Made by a program: the position numbers and the translations under genes. Under the pieces are notes generated by a model, which did not search any database, was not told the origin of the DNA, and worked only from the letters and a program-made list of their open reading frames with translations. From NCBI GenBank assembly GCA_024234995.1, contig JACKNF010000012.1, positions 1 through 64,000 of the forward strand: a DNA stretch of 64,000 nt, written 5' to 3'. Shown in pieces: positions 17,358 through 26,366 of the stretch. How positions within the stretch are numbered: the first letter of the stretch is position 1; each line of letters starts with the position of its first letter. This DNA is from Gammaproteobacteria bacterium. GTDB taxonomy: Bacteria > Pseudomonadota > Gammaproteobacteria > Competibacterales > Competibacteraceae.

Positions 17358-17960
17358 ATGGAGCAGTCGTTGCGGCTGGAATCCTTGGCGCTTTCCGCCG
17401 GTACGGATCCTCGGCGGGAAGTGTATGATTTCTTGATGAGCCACTGTCATCACTTGCCTAACGACGACACTTTAGCGCGAATGCTGGCGACGCAAGCCGT
17501 GGGCGGCGGATCATTACCCGTTGGCTTGGGGTTAAAATCTGAAGCGTTTAACGCGTTGCTGGCGAGGCATTTCCCCAACGCCTCCCCTCTGATTATGCCT
17601 CCTCGCTTCCTGCCGCAATGGGATTCGCGATTGGTTGAGGAATTGGATGAGCTGGTCAAACTGCTGGAACTTTTTCAAGCAGGACGGGACCTATCCGAGC
17701 AATGGTTAAGTGTGATTGTCGCCACCGGCTGTATGGCCAATGATCATCTCTGGCAGGATTTGGGGCTGTGGTCACGGCGGGATTTAAGTGATTTGATGGC
17801 CCGCAATTTCCCGGCGCTGGCCGCAAAAAATGACCACGATATGAAGTGGAAGAAGTTTCTATACAAGCAACTCTGTGTGCAAGAAGGCGTCTATCTCTGC
17901 CGTGCGCCATCCTGTGCGGTCTGCTGTGACTATGCCCGGTGCTTCGGCCCGGAAGAATAA
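17358..17960 (+). CDS. nifQ: Molybdenum donor protein NifQ
   Basis: NifQ carries a Mo-Fe-S cluster and delivers molybdenum to the NifEN/NifH stage of cofactor assembly. The family motif CX4CX2CX5C is at the C-terminus (CRAPSCAVCCDYARC). The all-helical N-terminal part has the usual features, for example VIVATGCMANDHLWQDLGL. It is 200 residues long, with the start at ATG 17358 (a TTG six bases earlier is in frame). It is the last gene of the nifB-ferredoxin-FeSII-nifQ unit. Structural nifHDK genes are not in the window, so they must lie elsewhere. Confidence 0.92.
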   Translation: MEQSLRLESLALSAGTDPRREVYDFLMSHCHHLPNDDTLARMLATQAVGGGSLPVGLGLKSEAFNALLARHFPNASPLIMPPRFLPQWDSRLVEELDELVKLLELFQAGRDLSEQWLSVIVATGCMANDHLWQDLGLWSRRDLSDLMARNFPALAAKNDHDMKWKKFLYKQLCVQEGVYLCRAPSCAVCCDYARCFGPEE

Positions 17961-18030
17961 GGTTGTGCTATTCTAGGCGGGCTTCGCTGCTCTTCCCCTT
18001 GGCTCTATTACTATTTTTTGGAGCGCCGCC

Positions 18031-18525
18031 ATGGATTACGTCATTCGCACGATCCTCTATGCCACCGATCTTAGTCCTCACGGGCCGGAGGTTTTCAATC
18101 ACGCCTTCTCGCTCGCTAAACAGTACGGCGCCAAAATTCATATCGTTCATGCATTGGAGCCGATGAGCGACTATGCACAATCGCTGGTTGAAACTCTCGT
18201 ACCGCCCGCTACCCTGAAAAACTTGCATCAAACCGGTTTTGAGCAGGTTAACCAGGAGATGCACCGGCGTCTGGAGACGTTCTGCAAAGATCATCTGCAT
18301 CCTGAAGCACAGACCGTGGTGGCAAGCATGCGTGTTGTCGAGGGGCAGCCAGCACAAGTGATCCTCGATGAAGCCAAACGGGTCAGTGCAGACTTAATTG
18401 TTCTCGGCTCCCACGGCCAAACAGCCCTGGGAGAAATGTTCATGGGTTCGGTGGCGCACAAGGTTTTGATCAAAGCCCGGCATCCCGGTATCCCGGTTTT
18501 CCTGGTGCCGATCGATCGGATATAA
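18031..18525 (+). CDS. Universal stress protein
   Basis: A 164-residue UspA-fold protein starting MDYVIRTILYATDLSPHG. The nucleotide-binding signature VLGSHGQTALGEMFMGSVAHKVLIKA (G2xG9GS/T type) is near the C-terminus, so it is of the ATP-binding class. A GGAG site precedes the ATG. It is 70 bases behind nifQ with no clear terminator between, so co-expression with nitrogen fixation is possible but unproven. Confidence 0.9.
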   Translation: MDYVIRTILYATDLSPHGPEVFNHAFSLAKQYGAKIHIVHALEPMSDYAQSLVETLVPPATLKNLHQTGFEQVNQEMHRRLETFCKDHLHPEAQTVVASMRVVEGQPAQVILDEAKRVSADLIVLGSHGQTALGEMFMGSVAHKVLIKARHPGIPVFLVPIDRI

Positions 18526-18768
18526 GTTAAAGTAATTATTAAACATCTTGCAGAAGCGAAATCTTTAGGGAACCAAAGATCGTCTGCTGGATTCTTTTAG
18601 GTGATGTTTTACAACCCTCGATAAGACTTGTTCTTAACCAAGCTTCGGGTCCTTAATAACGAAATGAATCATTTTTCTATGGACGTGCGTTAGAAAAGAA
18701 TAAGTATATTGTTCAGAAAATTGGGAGCTGCGCCACCGCGCCCCGATATCTATCTACCGGGAGAAATT

Positions 18769-21195
18769 ATGACCACGCCACCCGTGTCCGCGAATCCATT
18801 TCATCTGACTGAAGAGCTCTGGCGTAATAATTTGCGTGGCAATCTCGATGCTGAACTAGCGGGTCCCCGTCCTTCATGGTGGTGGACAGGCCACATCCCA
18901 CGCGACTGTCCTGGCCGCCGATCAGATGGGACGATCACCTCGCTGGCACTCCCTGATCTAGCAAATTGCACGCGGGCGCAGGCGTTGGATTACTTCGATA
19001 ATGGTTGGACCTTGACTGAAGTGCTGTTTTCCAGTCTTCGGGGTGAGGAAGCTTTTTACCGCCCGCCCTACCACCACCTGCGCCACCCGATGATCTTTTA
19101 CTACGGCCATCCACCCGCGTTGTACATCAACAAGCTGCGGGTCGCGGGTCTGATTGCTGGACCGCTTAACCCCTATTTCGAGCGACTGTTCGAAACCGGC
19201 GTGGATGAGATGCGCTGGGATGACATGTCCAAGAACGAAATGCTCTGGCCCAGCATTCAGGAAGTTCATGCTTACCGTCAGCAAGTTTATGCCATCGTGC
19301 GGCGGGTGATCGAAACCCATCCCGGCTTGGCGCCGGGCCATCCGCCAGTCACTCAGAAAGACCCGCTGTGGGCGCTGTTCATGGGATTCGAGCATGAACG
19401 GATTCATCTGGAAACGTCGTCTGTATTGATCCGTGAGCTGCCATTGGCCCTGGTGCAGCGTCCCGCCGGATGGCCGAAGCTGCATCCTTCCGCCGGGCGG
19501 CCGGCGGCTTTTCCGCCCCAAGCAGGCCGTGATTATCCGGCAAACGAACTGATTAGCGTACCCGGTCAAGCGGTGACGCTGGGTAAACCGGCTGACTGGC
19601 CCTCTTATGGCTGGGATAACGAATACGGTCAGCGCGAAACGATTTTGCAGCCGTTCCAGGCCAATCGCTACCTGGTCAGCAACGGCGAATTTCATGCCTT
19701 TGTAGTTGCTGGCGGCTACCGCGAACCACGCTATTGGCCGGATACCGGCTGGGAATGGCGGGTGTTTCGCAATATCAAACAACCAGCCTTTTGGGTACCG
19801 GACGGTCCCGCTGGCTTGCATCGCTACCGGTTACGTACTCTGTTTGAAAGCATCGGCATGCCTTGGGACTGGCCCGTCGAAGTCAATTATTACGAAGCCA
19901 AGGCTTATTGCGCCTGGTGTGCTGAGCAGGAAGGCATACCTTGCCGTTTACCCAGTGAAGCGGAACATCAGGCGTTGCGCGCTGATCAGCAGCGGCAGGC
20001 AGCGGCGCTTGGCATTGAAGCAGACCCGGTGATGGGCTTCGATGGAGTTTCCCTGATGCAGAAGCGGGGTTGGAATCTGAATCTCGCATGCGGCTCCTCT
20101 AGCCCGGTCCATGCGAGCTGCCCGGCTGAAGCCGGCTTCCATGATGTGTTTGGCAATGTCTGGCAGTGGCTGGAAGATCACTTCAACCCGTTGCCTGGCG
20201 CTAAGGCGCATGCATACTACGATGATTTCAGTACGCCTTGTTATGACGGCCAGCATCAAATGATGCTGGGGGGGTCTTGGGCATCGACCGGTGACGAGGC
20301 CAGCATCTGGTCACGGTTCCACTTCCGTCCGCATTTTTTCCAGCATGCCGGTTTCCGGCGTGCGCGTAGTGAAAGCGATGGGGGTGCGGTGCGGCTGGAC
20401 CGGCCGGATTCACCGGGTCAGGTCTACGAAGATCCGCAAATCCTGAATGAGTACCTGCTGTTGCACTATGGTGCGCCTGGCGAGCAGATGCCCTATGCCT
20501 TCGGGCCAACGGATGCAGTGGAATTCCCGGTGCGGTGCGCTCGGTGGTTGAATGACGCTGCTCGGGAATATCGCATCCCTACGGGTAAGGCGCTGGATAT
20601 CGGTTGTGCCGTGGGCAGGGCCAGCTTTGAGCTGGCGCGGACTTATCACCAAGTCGTGGGGATTGATCTCAGCCGGGCGTTTATCGATGCTGCCGATGTA
20701 TTGCGCCGCCAAGGTGAACTGAGTTATTTCCGGAAAGACGAGGGTCGATTGGGCGTTACCCTGAATGCGAGGGTTGATCCGGCGATTGAGCGGAATCGGG
20801 TGACCTTCCGGCAGGCCGATGCCTGTGGGCTGCCGGCCGGGTTGCAGGATTTCGACGCTGTGTTACTGGCAAATCTGCTTTGCCGGCTGCCCAGCCCCAA
20901 AGCGTTGCTGGGTCGTTTGGGTGGTCCAATGGGGTTGGTCAAGCCGGGCGGTCTTTTGGCGGTTTTCTCGCCATACAGTTGGCTGGAGGCATTCACGCCG
21001 CCAGAAGCTTGGCTCGGTGGTTACGAGCAGGATGGCCAGGCCGTTACCAGCACGGCAGCACTCGGTGCATTCCTGACGGCGGAAGGTTTCCAGTTGTTGC
21101 GTGAGGCCGAAATCCCGCTGGTCATCCGCGAGCATGCGCGTAAGTACCAGTACATCGTGACCCATGCGGCGTTGTGGCAACGGGCTGCTGACTAA
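18769..21195 (+). CDS. ovoA: Ovothiol synthase OvoA (5-histidylcysteine sulfoxide synthase with methyltransferase)
   Basis: Joins cysteine to the imidazole C5 of histidine with oxygen, and its fused methyltransferase later acts on the thiol to give ovothiol. Three parts are visible in 808 residues: a DinB-like four-helix domain with iron ligands in HERIHLE (about residue 210), a formylglycine-enzyme-like domain from about 260 to 560 (VFGNVWQWLEDHF, then GGSWAST), and a C-terminal SAM methyltransferase (ALDIGCAVGRASFELA, then VVGIDLSRAFIDAA). The fused methyltransferase favours OvoA over EgtB. The ATG at 18769 has a GGGAGAAA site; the frame is open 60 bases further upstream. The pyridoxal sulfoxide lyase that completes the path is not seen nearby. 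Confidence 0.93.
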   Translation: MTTPPVSANPFHLTEELWRNNLRGNLDAELAGPRPSWWWTGHIPRDCPGRRSDGTITSLALPDLANCTRAQALDYFDNGWTLTEVLFSSLRGEEAFYRPPYHHLRHPMIFYYGHPPALYINKLRVAGLIAGPLNPYFERLFETGVDEMRWDDMSKNEMLWPSIQEVHAYRQQVYAIVRRVIETHPGLAPGHPPVTQKDPLWALFMGFEHERIHLETSSVLIRELPLALVQRPAGWPKLHPSAGRPAAFPPQAGRDYPANELISVPGQAVTLGKPADWPSYGWDNEYGQRETILQPFQANRYLVSNGEFHAFVVAGGYREPRYWPDTGWEWRVFRNIKQPAFWVPDGPAGLHRYRLRTLFESIGMPWDWPVEVNYYEAKAYCAWCAEQEGIPCRLPSEAEHQALRADQQRQAAALGIEADPVMGFDGVSLMQKRGWNLNLACGSSSPVHASCPAEAGFHDVFGNVWQWLEDHFNPLPGAKAHAYYDDFSTPCYDGQHQMMLGGSWASTGDEASIWSRFHFRPHFFQHAGFRRARSESDGGAVRLDRPDSPGQVYEDPQILNEYLLLHYGAPGEQMPYAFGPTDAVEFPVRCARWLNDAAREYRIPTGKALDIGCAVGRASFELARTYHQVVGIDLSRAFIDAADVLRRQGELSYFRKDEGRLGVTLNARVDPAIERNRVTFRQADACGLPAGLQDFDAVLLANLLCRLPSPKALLGRLGGPMGLVKPGGLLAVFSPYSWLEAFTPPEAWLGGYEQDGQAVTSTAALGAFLTAEGFQLLREAEIPLVIREHARKYQYIVTHAALWQRAAD

Positions 21196-21199
21196 TCTG

Positions 21200-21865
21200 C
21201 TAAATCTTCCGTTCAAACGGTGTGAGCGCCCGGCTGGTCAGCCGGTAAAGTTGAGCAGGGCGGTGCGCTCCCGTCCGGAACTGACCGGGAATCGCTTCAA
21301 TGATGTCCTGCTCCATGATCTTATGACGGAAGGAAGCCTTATCGAGCTGGATACCCTGGGTCTGCTGATAGATACAGTGCAGGTCATTCAAAGTGAATAC
21401 CTCGGGCAGCAGGAAAGCGGGTAGTGAGGAATAGGTGGCTTTGCTGCGCAGCCGTTCCACGGCTTTGGCGACGATCCGATCATGATCGAAAGGCAGCGCC
21501 GGCAAGGTATCGGCCGGGAAAGTTTCGGCAACCTGGCTGCGGTCCAGCAAGAGTGCGGGAACCAATGCGTAGTAGGCGATGCTGACGGACCAGCCTCGGG
21601 GATCGCGATGACTGCCGGAAAAGGTGTAAAGCTGCTCCAGATAGGGTGCATCGAAGCCAATCTTGTCACGGATGACACGCCGCGCCGCATCCTCGGCATC
21701 AGCATCTTCCTGAATATGCACAAACCCGCCGGGCAACGCTAACACGTCAGGAAAAGGCGGCTCCTTGCGCCGTGCTAGAATCAAACACAACTGCTCGTTC
21801 AGGATCGTGAACAGTGCAGTATCGACCATTACCAGCGGTTTTGGAAAAGTATCTTCTATCGGCAT
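21200..21865 (-). CDS. NrtR-like Nudix-domain transcriptional regulator
   Basis: A 221-residue protein with an N-terminal Nudix fold and a C-terminal winged-helix region (about residues 150-220, containing ALPGQFRTGAHRPAQLYRL-like IPGQFRTGAHRPAQLYRL). The Nudix box begins GGFVHIQEDAD, but the catalytic REXXEE core reads RRVIRDK, so metal-dependent hydrolysis is probably lost. That pattern is typical of NrtR regulators, which sense ADP-ribose and control NAD synthesis or other operons. It converges on ovoA, with 4 bases between stops. Its target operator is not identified. Confidence 0.82.
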   Translation of the reverse strand: MPIEDTFPKPLVMVDTALFTILNEQLCLILARRKEPPFPDVLALPGGFVHIQEDADAEDAARRVIRDKIGFDAPYLEQLYTFSGSHRDPRGWSVSIAYYALVPALLLDRSQVAETFPADTLPALPFDHDRIVAKAVERLRSKATYSSLPAFLLPEVFTLNDLHCIYQQTQGIQLDKASFRHKIMEQDIIEAIPGQFRTGAHRPAQLYRLTSRALTPFERKI

Positions 21866-22007
21866 CGTTTTTTATGTTTCCTGTTGGGATGTCATACGCA
21901 AACAACAACTATTTTTCCATAAAAGATGTTGGTTTGCATTAATGGGGATTTTTAATAAAAATATATTTTACAATAGGATACAATTTTACTGTCGTATGGC
22001 CTGTTCA

Positions 22008-22027
22008 TCATGAGCCATGACTCATGA
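22008..22027. repeat. TCATGAG inverted repeat before the MscK-type gene
   Basis: TCATGAG (22008-22014) and CTCATGA (22021-22027) flank a 6-base spacer in the 250-base gap between the divergent NrtR-like and channel genes. The 20-base near-palindrome could be an operator for the NrtR-like protein or another regulator; it is only a shape seen in the sequence. Confidence 0.3.
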
Positions 22028-22117
22028 GCCGTTCGTTTAAATCTTGCCATCCCTAGGATTTCCCGAATTGTTCAGGTTATCCTGCGAGGCATAGAGAGTC
22101 TCTTATCCTTCAAGACT

Positions 22118-25100
22118 ATGTCTTATCGAAACTTTCTTCGTAATTGTTCCCGTCCCCAGTTAATGTTGCCGCTGCTATGGTTGCTGCTGCTGGTGATCAG
22201 CAGCGGTGTGGCGCAGGCACAGAATGTCCTCACTTTGCCGCCCTTGAGTACCGATCCTGCTAAAGCCACCGAACGTCAGAATACCTTGCGTCAAGCCTTG
22301 GCTGAACAACAGGCAACGATTGAGCATTTGCGCCAGGAAATTACCCAGCTTGATGCTGAACAGCGAGGCAAACTGCAAACCCTGAAAGGGGAGGTTATCA
22401 CTGCGGCCATGGTCGAAAAGGCCCGGCTCGACTACGATACCCTGCAGCTTAAACAGGAAAGTGTGCAAGCTGACATCGACGCTACCCAGCGCCAGATCAA
22501 GGCGTTGGAGCAGTCAATTGTAACGCTGGAGGCTCAGGAGCAGCTTTTGAGGAATCCGGCAAAAGGCGATAGCCTGGAAACCGGCAACCGAGCTGAGCAA
22601 CTGGCGCAAGCGCATCAGCAGCTGGAGGAACGCAGTACCGGTCTTAAACTCGAACAAGAAAACCTGAAGAATCTCAAAGAGTGGCTGACGTTGCTCGTAC
22701 AACGCCAAGCTCTGGCGGGCCAATGGCGCGCCCGTCTGGAAGAACTCTATCTGCAACAGCAGGTCCAGGGACGCCAAGAGGCCCAACAAGACCGCGCCAC
22801 CCGGCTAGAACGCGAACAGCAAGCGCAACTGAGCAAGGCCGAAGAATTGCGCATCCGCCTGCAGCGTGACGGTGAGAAGCTGTCTGAGGCACAGCGTTCA
22901 TTCCTGCAAATCAGTATTCAGATCGCCGAGGAGCGTGCCCAGCGGCTGCGTTGGGATAATCGCCTGGCCGCCATCAATGACGGGCTGGCCAATTGGGAGA
23001 GTGTCGCCAATGCCCAGAACACCGGTCCTCATCGCTTACAGGAAGGTCTTCGCCAGTTGACGGCGTTGCGGGGCGAATTGCGTGAGATGGGCCGGTTGAT
23101 CGAGAGCCGCCTCACCTTGCTGGGTCAACAACAGCAATCGATCCAGTTTGAATCCGCCAGTACCAGCGACCGGCAACTGGGTAGCCAGACCCGCCAGTTA
23201 TTGACGGACCTGGAACAGGAACTCCGTCAGAGCGAGGAACGCTTGCTGGAGCAAAGCGATCGCTTGGAGCGTTTACGGGAAGATCTGGAAACCGCCCATA
23301 CACAACGCAGCCGGCAGGATTTGCTGGCGCGTGAATCGTTTGTCCTATTTGCTCCGGCGCAGTGGCCTGCCACTGCGGTGGAACTGAGCAAGGCCCCCCG
23401 GATTTTGCTGCACCAGATCTGGCTGAGCGTGGAATCGGCGCTTACGGTCATAGCTACAGCTCGCATCGAGCAATGGTTGAGCCTGGCCGGGTTGATTCTG
23501 CTGCTTGCAACTCTGGCAGCGTTGAGCCGCCACCGTCTGGCCCGGATTTCCGAACGTTATGCCGCCAATCAAGACGATAGCTTTGCAAATAAATTCGTTC
23601 TGACCGTCGCACGTCTTTTGCGTAGAAATCTATGGGGCATCGCCTTGGCTGCCACGCTGACCTTAGGGCTATGGCTGATGAGAGTTCCTCAGCCTGGGCT
23701 GGCCATTCTCCTGACCTTGGTATTGTTTTGGGTCAGTATCAAGACACCGCTCGATCTGGCGTGGCTGCTGCTCGCTGCGCCTGATTTGCCTGCTAAGCAA
23801 TACAATCTGCGCCTCTATCAATGGGTCTTCTGGATTCTGCTAGGGGGCGGCATCCTCAGCGCTCTGGTCATTCTGGCCCATGTCAGCGAATTGCCGTATC
23901 CCGCTATCCGGGTGCTGGACCAGGCGTTTCTATTCTATTGGCTGGTGGTCTGTTATCCCCTGCTGCGGTTGCGTCACCTGTTACTGGAGGGGCTGGCAGG
24001 GCGTTTTACCGGGCGGCTTTGGCACGGCACCATGCGCTTGTTGACCTTGCTGTTGCCCTTGGTGTTAGCCGGTGCAGCGCTGCTGAGCCTGGCCGGTTAT
24101 CTTAACCTCGCTTGGCTGATCGTCTGGCGGTTGCTGATACTGGCCGGTGTTTTGCTGGTTTGGTTATTGTTGCGGAGCCTGATCGATGAGTTGATCGTGT
24201 TGCTGAAAAACCAGGCTATTGCTTATAGCAACTACGGGTTGCTCTGGACCCAGGAAATTCTTGCACCTCTGAATAGTACCTTGCGTTGGGTGCTGCTATT
24301 AATTGCTGGGGCCATTCTGTTGGAGTTGTATAGTGAACGGGGTTATCTCTTCACATTTTGGACGTCGATTGCCTGGGAACCGGTGCTGATCGTCATTGTC
24401 GTGGCGCTGTTGAGCTACGAGGGGCTTCTGATCCTGGTCGGCTGGCTGGTGGAGCAGACCCAGAATACTTTTGGTGGCGCCCTGATCCGTCATCTCCGGC
24501 AACCGGTTGGCTTGCTCGTGCCGGTCATCGCTGCGCAGTTGTTGCTGCCTGCCTTGGAACTGTCAGGGCAACTGACCAGTCACGCGCATCATGCGCTGAT
24601 CTTGATGAACATCGCCACCATTGGCTGGCTGCTGGTGCGCCTGACCTCGGTAGCTGAAGATGTGATGCAACAACACTACCTGATCAATATCAATGATAAT
24701 CTCGGTGCGCGCCGCCTTCGGACTCAATTCCAGATGCTGCGGCGTATTGTGGTGCTGGTGGTGCAGGTATTGGCGCTGTCGGTGATGATGATGACCTTCC
24801 CCAAAATCCGGGAACTGGGCGCTGGGCTGTTGGCCTCGGCGGGTGTGGCGGGTATTGTGATCGGTGTCGCAGCCCGGCCATTTCTGGAAAATCTGATTGC
24901 CGGTGTGCAGATTGGCCTGACCCAGCCGATCCGCATCGAAGACGTGGTGATTGTGGAAGGGGAGTGGGGGCGCATTGCTGAAATCAACGCCACTCATGTG
25001 GTGGTGCGCATCTGGGATGACCGGCGGTTGATCGTGCCGCTCAATTATTTCAATACCAAACCGTTCCAGAACTGGACCTGGGCCAATTCCGAATTACTGG

Positions 25101-25456
25101 GCACAGCTTTTTTCTACGTGGACTATACCTTCCCAGTCGAGGCAGGACGGCAGGAACTCAAGCGGATTCTTGACGAATCTGGCTTATGGGATGGCCGCGC
25201 CTGGGGTTTGCAAGTCACGGATACAACGGATCGCACTGTCACCTTGCGTGCTCTGATGAGTGCCCCGGATGCTTCCAGTGCCTGGGATTTGCGTTGCCTG
25301 GTGCGGGAGCGTTTTGTTGCTTTCCTGCAGACGTATTATCCGCAATGCTTGCCGCGTACCCGGTTTAGTGAATCCCGCTATGGCGAGCCGGATCAGGCTC
25401 TGCTGGCCTTACCTGCGGATAGCAGCGCCGTGCGAGACGCTGGAAGCAGTGCTTGA
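22118..25456 (+). CDS. Large mechanosensitive channel of the MscK/KefA type
   Basis: A 1112-residue inner-membrane channel of the MscS superfamily that opens under membrane tension to release solutes. A signal peptide ends near AQAQN (about residue 35). A long Gln/Glu/Arg-rich coiled-coil periplasmic region runs to about residue 390, followed by about eleven hydrophobic segments. The MscS core near residues 895-1000 includes the pore helix LLASAGVAGIVIGVAARPFL and the beta domain IRIEDVVIVEGEWGRI. The order and length match KefA/MscK. A K+ channel gene follows 55 bases later, so the pair may act together in osmotic and potassium control. Confidence 0.92.
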   Translation: MSYRNFLRNCSRPQLMLPLLWLLLLVISSGVAQAQNVLTLPPLSTDPAKATERQNTLRQALAEQQATIEHLRQEITQLDAEQRGKLQTLKGEVITAAMVEKARLDYDTLQLKQESVQADIDATQRQIKALEQSIVTLEAQEQLLRNPAKGDSLETGNRAEQLAQAHQQLEERSTGLKLEQENLKNLKEWLTLLVQRQALAGQWRARLEELYLQQQVQGRQEAQQDRATRLEREQQAQLSKAEELRIRLQRDGEKLSEAQRSFLQISIQIAEERAQRLRWDNRLAAINDGLANWESVANAQNTGPHRLQEGLRQLTALRGELREMGRLIESRLTLLGQQQQSIQFESASTSDRQLGSQTRQLLTDLEQELRQSEERLLEQSDRLERLREDLETAHTQRSRQDLLARESFVLFAPAQWPATAVELSKAPRILLHQIWLSVESALTVIATARIEQWLSLAGLILLLATLAALSRHRLARISERYAANQDDSFANKFVLTVARLLRRNLWGIALAATLTLGLWLMRVPQPGLAILLTLVLFWVSIKTPLDLAWLLLAAPDLPAKQYNLRLYQWVFWILLGGGILSALVILAHVSELPYPAIRVLDQAFLFYWLVVCYPLLRLRHLLLEGLAGRFTGRLWHGTMRLLTLLLPLVLAGAALLSLAGYLNLAWLIVWRLLILAGVLLVWLLLRSLIDELIVLLKNQAIAYSNYGLLWTQEILAPLNSTLRWVLLLIAGAILLELYSERGYLFTFWTSIAWEPVLIVIVVALLSYEGLLILVGWLVEQTQNTFGGALIRHLRQPVGLLVPVIAAQLLLPALELSGQLTSHAHHALILMNIATIGWLLVRLTSVAEDVMQQHYLININDNLGARRLRTQFQMLRRIVVLVVQVLALSVMMMTFPKIRELGAGLLASAGVAGIVIGVAARPFLENLIAGVQIGLTQPIRIEDVVIVEGEWGRIAEINATHVVVRIWDDRRLIVPLNYFNTKPFQNWTWANSELLGTAFFYVDYTFPVEAGRQELKRILDESGLWDGRAWGLQVTDTTDRTVTLRALMSAPDASSAWDLRCLVRERFVAFLQTYYPQCLPRTRFSESRYGEPDQALLALPADSSAVRDAGSSA

Positions 25457-25511
25457 AGGCCATGCAAAAACTAAACTGTACATTCATTCGAACGAACAGG
25501 GTGAATGTCCG

Positions 25512-26342
25512 ATGCCCATCGAACAACAACGCGGCGATATTCCCGGCTCTTGGCGGCCCAAACTCCACGAAATCATCTTTGAAGCTGATACGCCGGCGGG
25601 TAAGTTTTTCGATATCGCATTAATCGTCTTCATCTTGTTGAGCACGCTTTGTGTCATGCTCGACAGCGTCAGCGAGATCCGGGCTGCGTACAGCGCAGTG
25701 CTGAATGCACTGGAATGGTTCTTCACTCTGCTATTCACTGTCGAGTACGGTCTGCGGCTTTCTTGCGTGCAGCGTCCTTGGCGTTATGCAGTTAGTTTCT
25801 ACGGAATCGTTGATTTACTGAGCATCCTGCCGACTTACGTGAGTTTGTTCATTGCCGGTTCTCACTACCTGCTTGTAATCCGTATCCTACGGATTTTGCG
25901 TATTTTTCGGGTTCTGAAACTGGTGACTTACGTTGGAGAAGCTCACTTGCTGACCCGCGCGCTCGTGGCCAGCCGGCGCAAAATTGGCGTTTTTCTGTTC
26001 GCCGTGGTCACCTTGGTGATGATTCTAGGATCGCTGATGTACATGATCGAGGGTGAGGAGAGCGGTTTTACCAGCATTCCGCGCAGCATCTATTGGGCCA
26101 TCGTCACCTTGACCACGGTGGGTTATGGCGATATCGCTCCGCGCACTGGCCTGGGCCAATTCCTCGCAGCTTTCGTCATGATTCTCGGCTACGCGATCAT
26201 CGCCGTGCCGACCGGTATCGTGACGGTGGAAATGGGCAACGTCTTCCGGCAGCCGCTCAATACCCGTGTTTGTCCGGTATGCGCTGCAGAGGGCCACGAT
26301 GACAATGCGGTTTACTGCAAACTCTGCGGCGGTCAGTTGTAA
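25512..26342 (+). CDS. Voltage-gated-type potassium channel with C-terminal zinc ribbon
   Basis: A 276-residue ion channel of the six-helix family. An S4-like segment with regularly spaced arginines (VIRILRILRIFRVLKLVTYV, about residue 120) precedes the pore loop with the K+ filter TTVGYGD near residue 200, and an S6 helix follows. The C-terminus ends in two CxxC pairs (CPVCAAEG and CKLCGG), a rubredoxin-like zinc ribbon that could sense metal or redox state. The frame is open back to 25260, inside the upstream channel gene, but the ATG at 25512 starts the conserved protein. It is downstream of the MscK-type gene on the same strand and converges on the antiporter-like cluster. Confidence 0.9.
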   Translation: MPIEQQRGDIPGSWRPKLHEIIFEADTPAGKFFDIALIVFILLSTLCVMLDSVSEIRAAYSAVLNALEWFFTLLFTVEYGLRLSCVQRPWRYAVSFYGIVDLLSILPTYVSLFIAGSHYLLVIRILRILRIFRVLKLVTYVGEAHLLTRALVASRRKIGVFLFAVVTLVMILGSLMYMIEGEESGFTSIPRSIYWAIVTLTTVGYGDIAPRTGLGQFLAAFVMILGYAIIAVPTGIVTVEMGNVFRQPLNTRVCPVCAAEGHDDNAVYCKLCGGQL

Positions 26343-26366
26343 TGGTGGTGGGATGCCCATCTCCAA

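Noticed and set aside
18958..19821. A 287-codon - strand frame inside ovoA
   Set aside because: The + strand encodes all OvoA domains; the reverse frame is a composition artefact.
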